Assembly: GCF_047948215.1 (NCBI RefSeq)
Contig: NC_134467.1
Coordinates: 37,862,520-37,926,519, forward strand
Direction of reading: 5' to 3'
Length of the DNA: 64,000 nucleotides
Origin: Lycorma delicatula
Lineage: Eukaryota; Arthropoda; Insecta; Hemiptera; Fulgoridae
In this document: positions 22,590 through 33,763 of the stretch, one piece after another
Layout: each line of letters starts with the position of its first letter
Numbering within the stretch: position 1 is the stretch's first letter
Translations under genes and position numbers: made by a program
Notes under the pieces: generated by a model
The model's input: only the letters and a program-made list of their open reading frames with translations
Told to the model about the DNA's origin: nothing
The model's database searches: none

Positions 22590-23850
22590 TTGTATTTTTA
22601 TTTCATTATTTTATAAAATCGGATATTACAATAACTGAAATAGTTTATAAAAGGCTAAAAATGACCTCATCCAACGTCAATACAACACTGCATACATTTC
22701 AGTTTGTTTTCATACATTTTAACCAGCTGAGATACTGGAATGTATCATACGTATGGTGTTATTGTAGTTTTTTATTTGTCAATCATTTGTGGTCTGTTGT
22801 GATACACCGCTTGTTCCCCATAGAAAGTAATCTGGGGGAATCAGATTGGGTGATTGTGCAGTTTACAAACATCTCAAAACGATTTGTTCACTAAAAAAAA
22901 TTATAAAAAATTCATTGACCTGTTAGATGTGCTCACATTATTGGCATCTTGTTGGAACCAACTGTGATTGATTTCCACTTCTGTTAACTAACAAATGAAG
23001 TTTGTTAAAACAGCACAATAACGATCTCACTATTACCTGTATTTTCAAAAAAATATTGGACCCACAATGCACGTTCAACTCACACCGATCTAATCTAGAT
23101 TCCAATTTTTGCTTCATGTAAAGATTGTTCGTGTAATTCATGGAGGTCATGTATTTTGTGAATTAATACCACCTCCCAGATAAAACCACGCTTAATCTAT
23201 AAAAGATGTAATGTCAAGGATACCTATGAAGGAATTTTGGTCAATAAAACGTTTAAACCATTGACAATAATTTAGTTTTTTGACATTATCTGTAGATTTC
23301 AGTTCTTGAACACACATTATTATGTAAGGGAAAACTTCTTTTCTTACAGCTTTATGTGTGGTAGCAAGTCCGATATCTTGTTCTTGTACTAACTTAAGTA
23401 CTGACTTTCATGAACTTTCAGCCATAGTATCTGAAATATCAAACAGCTTCCAATTCGTTTAGTTTAGGTGGTATTCCGCTTCGATTGGAGTTTTCAGTAA
23501 ATCCCGTTGCCTGAAATTTTTCGATAAGAGTTTGAACTACATTGTGGTAAGGAACATGAATATTTGGAAGATTTTCGGAAAACTTGTGTTTTATGAAAGA
23601 CGTATTTTTAACGAGAATAATGCAATCCTCTACCGAAGTAACTATTATGTTTCTCGCAACAATTGATTCTGATAAATGAAACAACATGAAACGAAGCACG
23701 TTCAATCAAAACACAACAACTGAAATCTTGGTTTATTATTAAGCAATATCCAACGAAACCACAGGGCAACCAACTTAACACCAAAAGAACAGAAACCACC
23801 ACATCATTCTAAAGCATACTTCGCAGCGACTTTCTGAACGCTCTGTATTA
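22590..23850 (-). pseudogene. Tc-like transposase with DUF4817-type N-terminus, decayed
   Basis: The minus-strand order fits a complete transposase. An N-terminal helix-turn-helix block is seen in the frame 23705-23439 (VQTLIEKFQATGFTENSNRS; family form: VK-LI-KF-ETGSV---PRSGRP). It is followed by LNYCQWFKRFIDQ and a WFYLGGGINSQNT block (family form: D-AWFHLSGYVNSQN), an ELHEQSLHEAKIGI block, WFQQDANNVS (the family FQQDGA--H, second catalytic Asp) and AQSPNLIPPDYFLWG (third catalytic position changed from SPDLTPPD to SPNLIPPD). The upper end at about 23848 carries CAGAGCGTTCAGAAAGTCGC on the minus strand, resembling the TACAGGGTGTTC terminus of this group. The lower terminus was not found. 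Many stops and frameshifts are present. Confidence 0.7.
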
Positions 23851-25130
23851 CGCCTAAATGATCAAGTAAGATCAAATTTTTCTGAATATTTCCATTTATA
23901 ATAGTATTGCACGGTCATAAATGATACATTTAGTGTTATAAAATTGTAATTTATCAATTCATTTTTATGATATGTAAAATTATTTTTATAAAATCATTTT
24001 TTAATTTCGCTGAGAATTAACAATTGCCAGAGGGGGTCAGTGTCATCAGAAAGATTGGGAAATGCTATCCTATTCTAATAAAAAAATTTTACAATATGAC
24101 AACTAAAAAAACTTCAAAAAATAGATTAGAAATTGGTCTATTCGGGGAAGGGCATGATTATACGTAAAAAAAATACTGATTGAAAATTTTCTGATTTTAT
24201 TTAAATCGATTAGAAAGAAAATCTAATTTAGTTTCTAGAAAATGTTTATGTTTTTAAATATTTTAAAAATCATGATTACTATAATAAATTGTATTTATAA
24301 ATATTATTTATTATAATTTAATAAAAACTACTGCGTAGTATTATAGCATACTTATTAATTTACGCAATATGTATTTTGCTTATTTACACACGTAATATTA
24401 ATTTAGTTCTTGAACTAATTAATGATTATGATTGCGTAGGCAGTACAACTGGCCTACGTATAAAATATTACGTATCAAAATACTCAATCTTCTCATAGTC
24501 ATCGATAGTTTAATGTAATGATAATAATTAATTACTAAATAAAAGAAAAAAAATAATTGTGTAATTTTGTTAAAATTAGGTTATGCTAGGTTACTCCCTC
24601 CATTTATCTATATTCTCTTTTCTAAACTCTCTCACTCTTTCTCTCTCTCTTATCTCATCAAGAGAGAGAAAGATCGAGTCAGTGTGTGTATGAGTGAGAC
24701 AGAGTGATAGATGTACACACAATAGTATCAAAAACTACTTATTACAAATTCCAAATGTACAACCATTATTTTAAATAGATCTTTTCTCCTACACTGAATA
24801 AAAAATTAATAATATTATAAAATCGATTGCAAAAATACAATAAGATTTTAATACAGTTAAATTAATTAAATTCTATTAAAGATAAATTTCAGTATTTCGA
24901 TGAATTTTTTTTAAGCAATGATTTATATATGTCAATGTTTCAACACTTCTTTAGTAATAAAATAATTTTGGAATTTCCGGGGGAGAAGTTTCTACATAAA
25001 TACCTCTCTTGTATTTTGATTAATAACTCTCCGGACTTGCCCAACACAAATGTTTTGAAAAAAATTTCTATATACTAAAAAAAAAAAAAAAAATTTTATT
25101 GAAAACAAAACAGAACAATGAAAATAAAAA
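23851..25130. other. unassigned AT-rich sequence with a CT/GA fold-back
   Basis: 24635-24680 is a CTCTCTCTC run facing an AGAGAGAGAAAGA run, forming a hairpin. The remaining sequence is AT-rich without recognised content. Confidence 0.4.
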
Positions 25131-25134
25131 AATA

Positions 25135-25330
25135 AAAATTGACATGGACACCACATGACTTCCTTGTATGCCTATTACATTACATATACACAGTTTTTAG
25201 TGCACTTCACTTAAACTTATTTCATTTGAAAATGAGATACAATCCTCCAACTCTTTAATAACGTGAACAGTTACACAATTGCGGAAATATAATTTTTTAT
25301 TAACATTAAATCTTTATACAATTACTATTA
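25135..25330 (+). repeat. dispersed repeat W, 5' block
   Basis: It matches 50380-50525: GACATGGACACCACATGACT, TCCTTGTATGCCTATTA, TTAAACTTATTTCA and ATAACGTGAACAGTTACACA. The first part is also found reversed at 44660-44712. In the 50-kb copy it is joined directly to the last part of the ORF at 25634, so the two belong to one element. Confidence 0.65.
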
Positions 25331-25633
25331 ATTCAACAATCTTACATAAAATATTACGATAGAGTAAAAGTCCCTTTATTACTCGTATTACTAGATCAGT
25401 ATTATTCGTACTATTCAGATTTCTGGTGTGTTGTATAAATAAAAGTTAATAATAATTAAACTATTCTGTGTAATGAACTCCTGCATACCGGTTACAAATG
25501 TTAATTTCGATATTACGGTGTAAAATATTCAGTATTTATTATTAGATTATTTGGTGAATAATCCAAAACAAAAAAGAAACTATCATACAAGAAAAAGAAA
25601 GATAACATGAAGAAATATATCTCAAAAAAATGA

Positions 25634-25852
25634 CAGAAAGATGAATATGAAGAGGAAGAAAATGTTAAGAACAAGGGAAGAATAAACAAATTAAGAGAAG
25701 ATGATAATGATAAACAGGAAGAAAACTTTCAGACTAAGGAAAGAATAAAAATATTAAGAGAGGATGATGAATACAAAGAGAGAGAAAATCTAAAAACTAG
25801 AGAACGTGTAAACAAATTAAGATCAGAAGTATTAAATCAAACCAAAGATTGA
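25634..25852 (+). CDS. small ORF of three 21-residue charged repeats (unknown, repeat W element)
   Basis: An open frame of 73 codons after an upstream TGA, ending in TGA. It contains three consecutive 63-bp units (25640-25702, 25703-25765, 25766-25828). Each encodes a unit of the form D-(E/N)-x3-E-E-N-x-x-(T/N)-K-x-R-(I/V)-x-(K/I)-L-R-E-D. The units begin DEYEEEEN, DNDKQEEN and DEYKEREN. There is no start ATG near the front and no signal or membrane segment. It should form a charged helix or coiled coil. A deleted relative survives at 50528-50585 with half a unit left (KERVHKLRSEL). The units differ by amino-acid changes yet the frame is kept, hinting at past coding. The function and family are not recognised. 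Confidence 0.4.
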   Translation, partial: QKDEYEEEENVKNKGRINKLREDDNDKQEENFQTKERIKILREDDEYKERENLKTRERVNKLRSEVLNQTKD

Positions 25853-25974
25853 TTACATGACTGGCATCAAAAAACATATAAGTGAAATGATGATCAAGTC
25901 TGACTTAGGAGAATATTGTCCGACAATATCAGAGGAGTAATTAACTAAAAGATAAAAATTTTACATTAGCAATA

Positions 25975-26815
25975 GTATCGCAGAAGCCAGAATACAAATA
26001 ACAAGTATAGAAGAACTTGCGAATAAAATTGGACTTAAGATTTCTTACGAAAAGACTAAAATGATGGCTATTGATCCTTTAGTTATTGATTCTGTGAATA
26101 TTAATGGAAACAAAGTAGAACTTGTAGAAACATTTAAATATCTTGGAGAGATCATTACTTGTAATTGTAACGAAAAACAAAATTCGACTGAAAGACTTAA
26201 TAAATTATTTAAAATGCTACAAGTAACCAAAAATACTTACAACAAAAAATCGCTCTTGATTAACACTAAAATTAGACATTACAAAACTGTGGTTAAACCG
26301 GTAATTACTTACATGAGCGAGACTTTATTTAGACTAAATCAGAAAAATAGGACTGGACCTTTGCTTAAAGTTGAACGCAGGATTCTTAGAACCTGCATAA
26401 ACAAACAATATAAACACGAAAATCAGTACAGATTATTGCCTAATAAATTTCTGTACGAAAACTTGGAATCCTTAATTGATACCATGAAAAAGAAGCAAAT
26501 TTCTTTCTGTGCACACTTGTTAAGATTACTGCAGGATAGGATTACCGATTGATTTTGGTCTTTAAAAAATCCGCCATTATGGATCAAAGAAATTAAAATT
26601 TGTTATTAAAGATCCGAATACCAACTTTAAAGTAAGAACTTTTAATTATACAAAAAGGGTTTATTCAGAAAAGGATAGTAAAGCAAGATCATTAAGAATG
26701 ACTAAATATTGGGAGAAAGTATAAGCTAAGAACTTAAAGGCCAAAAGATCGGCAAAAAATACTTGAATTATTCTGACTAAAGTGGTCCTTTGCGGCCTTA
26801 AAAGTAAAAAAAAAA
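25975..26815 (+). pseudogene. LINE family 2, RT C-terminal domain, best-preserved copy
   Basis: Open from about 25978 to the TGA at 26550-26552. The protein starts IEELANKIGLKISYEKTKMM (after the RT palm) and continues FKYLGEIITCN, IRHYKTVVKPVITYMSE (family form: Y-TVI-P--LYG-E), LKVERRILRTCINKQY and ISFCAHLLRL (family form: FYGHI-R). It goes on in frame after the stop with SLKNPPLWIKEI. The RT catalytic FADD part is absent. A 3' block ACTAAAGTGGTCCTTTGCGG ends in an A run at 26809. It resembles the tails at 18400 and 47600. Confidence 0.8.
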
Positions 26816-26859
26816 AATATTAAAAATGTTGTTTGTTTGTCTGTTTCTATTCGTTCAAT

Positions 26860-27485
26860 ACAGAGCCCATAGAATGTTAACCTTCATTTCCTCATCGTTG
26901 ATTCAACATTTTCTATTTCTTGATATACGTTTTCTTAATCTGTTCTTTCTATCCTTATATTTCGGACCATGCAGTATATTTTTCTGAGAATTCTTGTTTT
27001 CAACTGTGGTTATGTTTTTGCCAGAGAATATTAATAATTTCTTAAATGTATAAAGTTTCCAAAAGGATTACTATTTTATAATGTATTAATTTGGCTCTTG
27101 ATATGAAATTTTTATTGTAAAGTTTTCCAATTAAATGATACACAGTTTCTATTTTCTGTACTCTAGCTATCAATCCTTCTTTATTTATTTAATCCTATTG
27201 GGATTATTACTTATCCTAAATATTAGAATTTATTAATCCTTTTGATTGTTTTATTTTCTGATACTTAAAATTTCTTGGGTTTTATTTGACTGCATCATTC
27301 AGTTTTTTCCCCCAAAAAACATGTAAACCTATTTTCTGTGTTTTCTAAGAATTGGAGTTTTAAATCTTCTTCTTCTTCTGTTTTTTCTAAGAGTATTAAA
27401 TCATCTGCAAAAGTCAAAATATTAGTACCAAGTCCTTTAGATTTTTTCCTTAGGTTTTCAATTTCTTTTGTCATAAACTTTTACC
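26860..27485 (-). pseudogene. LINE family 6, RT fragment with FADD box
   Basis: Reading down from 27485 on the minus strand gives MTKEIENLRKKSKGLGTNIL, then TFADDLILLEKTEEEEDLKL (the RT YxDD box and following helix), ENTENRF, and further on the FNWKTLQ region. TRILRKIYCMVRN and ESTMRKRLTFYG-like ends (family form: RIMR-I-GP--, MRKRRL-FYGHI) come last. Several stops are present. A related C-terminal piece lies at 52140-53270 on the same strand. Confidence 0.65.
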
Positions 27486-27603
27486 TAATAAAACTATATA
27501 ATGCTATTTAACTGCACTGGTGAATGGTATAAAAAGTTTCCAAAATGGAATATTTTTAATCATTAATAGCTCCGTAGATGTTATTTTTATGTATATAAAA
27601 TAG

Positions 27604-28227
27604 GTGTTCCTCAAGGTACGTAAGTTGCACTCATACTTTTTTCAATAATTTATTTCAAATGGGAAAGTAACAAGTTGGAGTTTATTTAATATTATCATCT
27701 ATAAGGATATATCCTTTGGGTTCCATCTTTGAGTGTTCCTCAAGGTACGTAAATTGAACTCGTACTTTCTTCAATAATTTATTTCAAATGGGAAAGTAAC
27801 AAGTTGCAGTTTATTTACTATTATCATCTATAAGGATATATCCTTTGGGTTCCATCTTTGAGTGTTCCTCAAGGTACGTAAATTGAACTCGTACTTTTTT
27901 CAATAATTTATTTCAAATGGGAAAATAACAAGTTGCAGTTTATTTACTATTATCAACTATAAGGATATATCCTTTGGGTTCCATCTTTGAGTGTTCCTCA
28001 AGGTACGTAAATTGAACTCGTACTTTATTTCAAATGGAAAAGTAACAAGTTGCAGTTTATTTACTATTATCATATATAAGGATACATCCTTTGGGTTCCA
28101 TCTTTGAGTGTTCCTCAAGGTACGTAAATTGAACTCATATGTTTTTCAATAATTTATTTCAAATGGGAAAGTAACAAGTTGCAGTTTATTTACTATTATC
28201 ATCTATAAGGATGTATATTTTGGTTCT
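27604..28227 (+). repeat. 129-bp minisatellite, five units
   Basis: Units start at 27604, 27733, 27862, 27991 and 28108 with the block GTGTTCCTCAAGGTACGTAA. Periods are 129, 129, 129 and 117 (the fourth unit lacks 12 bases of TTCAATAATTTA type). Each contains AAATGGGAAAGTAACAAG and ATAAGGATATATCCTTTGGG. Adjacent middle units are nearly identical, while the first and last are more diverged. Confidence 0.95.
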
Positions 28228-29140
28228 ATATAAATTCATTTTTTTAAATATATTTTTATATAAAGATTATTAAATTTTTTTAATATAATATAATTTGATA
28301 TCCAGACGTACATAATTTACGAATAAGATGAATTTGCGGTCGTTTTACATAAAATTTATAAAATGTTATAAAGTGACAATTTCAAAATAAAAAACAAAAA
28401 AAAAAATAATTGTAAATGGAACGATTAAATAAAAAATATTCTAGATTTTTTCCGCGTAAACCAGGAAAGACTACTGTAATATTACGCGTTATAATAAAAA
28501 AAAAAAAAATACCAGGGGAAATTACGTTTTTTTTTACAAAAAAAAGATAAGTCGTCTTTCAATGCCCCAGATACTGCTACTAACAGAATAATGAATGAAA
28601 GTTGTAATATAGACAACATAATTGTTATCAACTGTGACATAATTTTAATGATTCTTTTTTTCTTTTATAATCTATAAACTGTTCTAATAAGGATAATTTA
28701 TTATCTATCTCTAATTAATATAAATCATTAAAATACCTTGATAATTATCATTTTTAAATTTATCTAAATTTTATTTTTTTATTTTGCTGATAATTATGAA
28801 TAAATTCACTGACCTTTCATTAAAGGTCAATGTACTTTTTATGAATGTTTTTAATAACATAATAAGTTTTAAAATTTATTATAATCAATGATTTCTTTTT
28901 ATTCTACTAATAATTAACTTGTGTAATTCTATCAAAGTAGACAGAGCGTACAATCTAAAACAATCTATCAAAGTGGTGCCGGCAGGACGCATCCAAATTG
29001 CATTTTTTTTTTTTTTAATATCAAAGCCTATTAAAAAAAGATTTCACAATGAAAAAAAAAAGTTGAAAATATATTTTTTTACTTCCAACTTTCTATTTAT
29101 TGGACAATTACAGTATAATCGATATAAATAAAAATATAAG
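28228..29140. other. unassigned AT-rich sequence
   Basis: Homopolymer-rich. The ORF at 28919-29131 is low-complexity lysine and phenylalanine with no recognised match. Confidence 0.4.
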
Positions 29141-29144
29141 TGTT

Positions 29145-29570
29145 AGTTTGTTCAAAATCTTAAATCTCCGAAACTTCTTCACCGATTGCTTTGAAATTTT
29201 GACACGACGTTGCATTCGAATACGCGCGTTTTTATATAACTAAGATGTCACACTTGTGACAGGTAAAAACACGTTTTTTAAAAAAAAATCGCGCTATCTG
29301 TTGGACGTAAAAGCAACACATGATATACTAAATATTTTACGATTCCATTTCAATATTTCCGATATGTGTGTTAACTATAGACTAAAAAACTACTGGACCG
29401 ATTTACGCGCAGGGAAAAAAGGGAGAAAGGGAAAACCCGAAACAAGGAACAGAAAATAAGGGGAAAATAGAAAAAAGAAAAACGGGGAAAAGTAAATGAA
29501 AAGGGAAAAGAGAAGAAAGAAAAGGAAAAAGGGGGAAAGAGGAAGGGAGAAAAGGAAATAAATTTTTTAT
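29145..29570 (+). repeat. dispersed repeat Y with homopurine tract
   Basis: GTGTGTTAACTATAGACTAA (29366), then CTACTGGACCGATTTACGCG, then about 150 bases of nearly pure purine (29409-29560). The same order recurs reversed at 45431-45690. The head alone recurs at 38763 and 47041, each time beside a TA microsatellite or a related head. The upstream 29150-29270 (CGAAACTTCTTCACCGATTG) is of the same general type. The ORFs here are low-complexity. Confidence 0.65.
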
Positions 29571-29629
29571 TTAACAAATTTATTGTACTTGAAACTTAAA
29601 AAAAAAAAACGCGTATTTTGTCACCGAAT

Positions 29630-29900
29630 TTTTCTATTATACTTTGGATATCATGGTAAATTTGAAAGATACAGTTCTGGGACCTATTTAATTCAATTTT
29701 TCAGGTCAAAAAACATAAGAAACCATTAAGTTTCCTACTTTTACAACACCTTAAAAATGCCAATATGACCTTATTTCACCGGGGGAAATTTTTCTCTAGA
29801 ACTCGTTAACATTTTTAGCTTATTTCAAGCTCTAGAATCAGTTCCCAAATTATTTCTCTTTCCTTCTGAATCGCTCAGTATTATTATAGCAAAGAATATT
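29630..29900 (+). repeat. MITE-like dispersed repeat M, copy 2
   Basis: Shared blocks with 39560-39854 are TTCTGGGACCTATTTAATTC, TCAGGTCAAAAAACAT, CTTATTTCACCGGGGGAAAT and GCTCTAGAATCAGTT. The ends are not well defined, and LINE copy E starts about 40 bases downstream. Confidence 0.6.
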
Positions 29901-29943
29901 TCCAAAAATTTACTTAAAACAAAATATATATATATATCTTTTA

Positions 29944-31830
29944 AAGATTCGGTGGGAAGAGGAAGGCGACTTTTGGTCGGGTGACTTTAGAGTAATTAAC
30001 TCAGCGTCAAATAATGGGCAGGAAGGAGTAGGTTTCGTGATGAACAAGAAGATAGGGAGGAGAGTGGAGTATTTCAAGACGCATAGCGATAGAATCATTG
30101 TAATAAGGATAAAATCAAAACCTAAACCGACAACGATTGTTAACGTCTATATGCCTACAAGCGCCCATGATGATGATGAGGTAGAATGCGTATACGAAGA
30201 GATTGATGAAGCAATTAAACACGTAAAAGGAGATGAAAATTTAATAATAGTTGGAGATTGGAATGCAAGCATTGGAAAAGGCAAGGAAGGAAATATAGTG
30301 GGTGAATACGGGCTGGGCAAAAGGAATGAAAGAGGGGACCGACTTATAGAGTTTTGCACGAAGTATAATTTAGTAATTGCCAACACCCAATTTAAAAATC
30401 ATAATAGAAGAATATACACTTGGAAAAAGCCAGGCGAAACTGCAAGGTATCAGACAGATTATATCATGGTTAAGCAAAGATTTAGAAATCAATTCGTTGA
30501 CTGCAAAACTTACCCTGGAGCAGACATTCATAGCGACCATAATTTGGTGATAATGAAATGTAGATTGGGGTTTAAAAACCTGAAAAAAAGGTGTCAGATG
30601 AATCGGTGGAATTTAGAGAAGCTTGAGGAAGAGGAGGTAAAGAAGATTTTTGAGGAGGACATCGCAAGAGGTCTGAGTAAAAAAGATAAGGTAGAAAATG
30701 TAGAAGAAGAATGGGAGAATGTTAAAAAGGAAATTCTTAAATCAGCAGAAGCAAACTTAGGCGGAATAAAGAGATCTGGTAGAAAACCTTGGGTTTCAGA
30801 CGATATATTGCAGCTGATGGATGAACGTAGAAAATATAAGAATACTAGTGATGAAGAAAGTAAAAGGAACTATCGGCAATTAAGAAATGCTATAAACAGG
30901 AAGTGCAAACTGGCGAAAGAAGAGTGGATTAAAGAAAAGTGTTCAGAAGTAGAAAGAGAAATGAACATTGGTAAAATAGACGGAGCATACAGGAAAATTA
31001 AGGAAAATTTTGGGGTACATAAATTAAAATCTAATAATGTGTTAAACAAAGATGGTACACCAATATATAATACGAAAGGTAAAGTTGATAGGTGGGTGGA
31101 ATATATTGAAGAGTTATACGGAGGAAATGAATTAGAAAATGGTGTTATAGAGGAAGAAGAGGAAGTTGAGGAGGATGAAATGGGAGAAACAATACTGAGA
31201 TCTGAATTTAAGATAGCATTAAAAGATTTAAATGGCAGAAAGGCTCCTGGAATAGACGGAATACCTGTATAATTACTGCGCAGTGCAGGTGAGGAAGCGA
31301 TTGATAGATTATACAAACTGGTGTGTAATATTTATGAAAAAGGGGAATTCCCGTCAGACTTCAAAAAAAGTGTTATAGTAATGATACCAAAGAAAGCAGG
31401 GGCAGATAAATGTGAAGAATACAGAACAATTAGTTTAAATCTAACTATACTTAGATCGGAGTATCTGAGGAGAAAAGATTAGAAGCTTTTGAAATGTGGT
31501 GTAATAGAAGAATGTTAAAAATCAGATGGGTGGATAAAGTGACAAATGAAGAGGTATTGCGGCAAATAGATGAAGAAAGAAGCATTTGGAAAAATATAGT
31601 TAAAAGAAGAGACAGACTTATAGGCCACATACTAAGGCATCCTGGAATAGTCGCTTTAATATTGGAAGGACAGGTAGAAGGGAAAAATTGTGTAGGCAGG
31701 CCATGTTTGGAAAATGTAAAACAAATTGTTAGGGATGTAGGATGTAGAGGGTATACTGAATTGAAATGACTAGCACTAGTTAGGGAATCTTGGAGAGCTG
31801 GATCAAACCAGTCAAATGACTGAAGACAAA
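29944..31830 (+). mobile_element. RTE-like LINE copy E: endonuclease, RT start, then internal deletion
   Basis: This is the only copy carrying the apurinic-type endonuclease (the domain annotated in insects as craniofacial development protein 2-like, from RTE elements). The frame is open from about 29944 (WSGDFRVINSASNN, upstream of the first Met) to the TAA at 31270-31272. Numbering from the GTG at 30037, the landmarks are NVYMPTS near 36, GDWNAS 73-78, RGDRLIEFC 99-107, YTWKKPGE 127-134, TDYIMV 140-145 and DIHSDHNLV 163-171, whose SDH is the catalytic end of the fold. The first two endonuclease motifs are cut off. The RT begins (KAPGIDGIPV) but meets TAA for GAA at 31270. Near 31438-31455 about 870 bases of RT are deleted, after which the C-terminal region resumes (31494-31769, KIRWVDKVTNEEVL) to the hairpin and A tail. 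Confidence 0.93.
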
Positions 31831-31839
31831 AAAAAAAAA

Positions 31840-33305
31840 AATAATACGTAAATATATCGATAAAAACAGATAGAACGTAAGAAAATTTATTATGCTAAAA
31901 CAAATAATAAAATAAACGGAAGAGGAAATAGAACTTAAAGGGCAACATGGACATAAACATGAATAGAAAAATTATAGTAAAGGAGAAAACAAATAATACG
32001 TAAACTGAAACGAGAAAATAGAATATAGCATAACACGATGAGGTCAAAAAAGTTAAAAAAGTAATCAAATTTACTATAACGATTATTTGCATAAAAGAGA
32101 GAGGGAGTGAGAGAGAGCGAGAGAGAAAGAGAGAGAACAGAGAAAGATAGTGGAAAGAGGGAGACTGTTGAACACACGCGATCATTTAACAATCCCATAC
32201 ATTAATTACATTCCTAGTGATTTAACATTACTACCAAAACAGTTTAATTTTATTAATTAAAACAATTTATTACAATCGTAAAATAAAAAATAAATAACTG
32301 ATAATAATTAAAGAAAGTTAAACAATATCGTACGATGATGATAACATTACTGATGAAATAAAAGCAAGAGAAAAAAATATAATAACAGAACAATATTGAT
32401 CTATCTACTACGATCTATTAAATATTGTGTTTGTGAAATGAAAACTAATAGTCGACCAGATAAGCTGTTGACCTAAATTTTACGTCGAATTAGAACATAA
32501 TAAGTACAGTCAGGTAAAAATGAAAATATATCCTATATGTTGAAAATATTGTATATGGATTAATTAAATGTTATAATTTTAGCATATTAAAATTATGAAA
32601 GAAATAAGAAAGAAAATTAAAAAAAATTATACGTAATGAGGTATCGAAATTGTATTTTCTGATTTATTTTTGGATAAGTTGATCGTTTCCCAACGAATGC
32701 AGCTAGAACAGTTATTCTATTTTTGAATAGAATATTAAATAATAATACTATTATTATTTGGAATAGAATAGCTATTTTGTATTATTTGAGGATGATTATT
32801 TTTTTATTTTCTCCCCTTTGAGTTTAAAATTAATTATTTATTTTAAAAAAAAATAATTTATATATACCTCTTTTTTGTATTTGAAGTGATTAGTATTTTT
32901 AAATGATTTTAGTTGTTTTTTATTTATTTTTCTGTATGGTTTTTGAAATATTTCTTTTCTGGTATTTTTTATAACTGTTTTTTTTTCCTGATCTTGTAAT
33001 ACAAGATATAGTTCAATTGATTCTGATTGTTTGAATATTTTATTTCTGGTGGTTCATTTGGATTTTTAAATTGGTTGGGTTTTACTTTTGATAGATTTAC
33101 TTCGATCTTTTTAGGATAAATTCATCCTTACAATATAGATCCATTCATTACGATCTGTTCGTTTAAAATCTCGGTGACTTGAGAACCTAGTCACACAGAT
33201 CGTAAAAACTAAAGAGACAAACTGTCAGGAATGGATCAGAGACTTTAATGTCGAGATAGAACAAAAAAAAAAAGGAACAGGAAAGGGAAACAAAAAAGAG
33301 GAAGA
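31840..33305. other. unassigned AT-rich sequence with a GA microsatellite
   Basis: 32093-32160 is a purine GAGA tract. The two overlapping antisense ORFs there are low-complexity. Nothing else is recognised. Confidence 0.4.
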
Positions 33306-33309
33306 GAGA

Positions 33310-33540
33310 TAAAAAGACCCGTCCGCTGAGTGGGGTCCGGGAACGACATAGTCAGGCTCGGTTCACTTCTATCCGGTTGTTTAAGGCAGGCGAATCGAAG
33401 AATCAAAAGATCCAGACCCGGTGAGACGACCTGCCGTGCCGGATATTACCAGTATGCCGGAAGGCTCGTTTGAGTTAAAGGAAGCAAGGTTGAACTAAAC
33501 TGGATTGCAGATCCAGCCCAGGAGAGCAGAGGAAAGAGAA
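33310..33540 (+). repeat. R1-like LINE 3' UTR fragment (orphan tail)
   Basis: A GC-rich block shared with 15300-15480 and 43350-43520: GTGGGGTCCGGGAACGACAT, AGTCAGGCTCGG, AAGGCAGGCGA and AAAGATCC. The coding end seen in the 15-kb copy is absent. It sits directly upstream of the Tc/mariner element. Confidence 0.65.
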
Positions 33541-33580
33541 GATATATTTAAAGTTACATAGTTAAATATATTTATATACA

Positions 33581-33607
33581 GGTGTCCCATATAAAACGCA
33601 ACCCATC
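33581..33607 (+). repeat. left terminal inverted repeat
   Basis: 27 bp, perfect reverse complement of 34869-34895. The likely transposase binding and cleavage site. Confidence 0.95.
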
Positions 33608-33763
33608 AATCACTCATCCATGAAATTTCAAAAGTCAAGCTTACTCCCTTACTCGTTACTGAAATGGACTCGTCCAACATCTGAACATCGCGGCGACGCA
33701 GTAGAACACTACCGATAGTAACAACAATGCAATCATAACGTTCAGTGTATTGCTAGAGACAAG

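Noticed and set aside
27604..28227. CRISPR-like array
   Set aside because: The repeated unit is 129 bp without a short-repeat and unique-spacer alternation, and the context is animal nuclear DNA.
29371..29577. Phenylalanine and serine-rich minus ORF
   Set aside because: It is the homopurine tract read on the other strand.
31895..32198. Two overlapping minus ORFs of 87-96 codons
   Set aside because: Produced by a GA microsatellite read as serine and leucine repeats.
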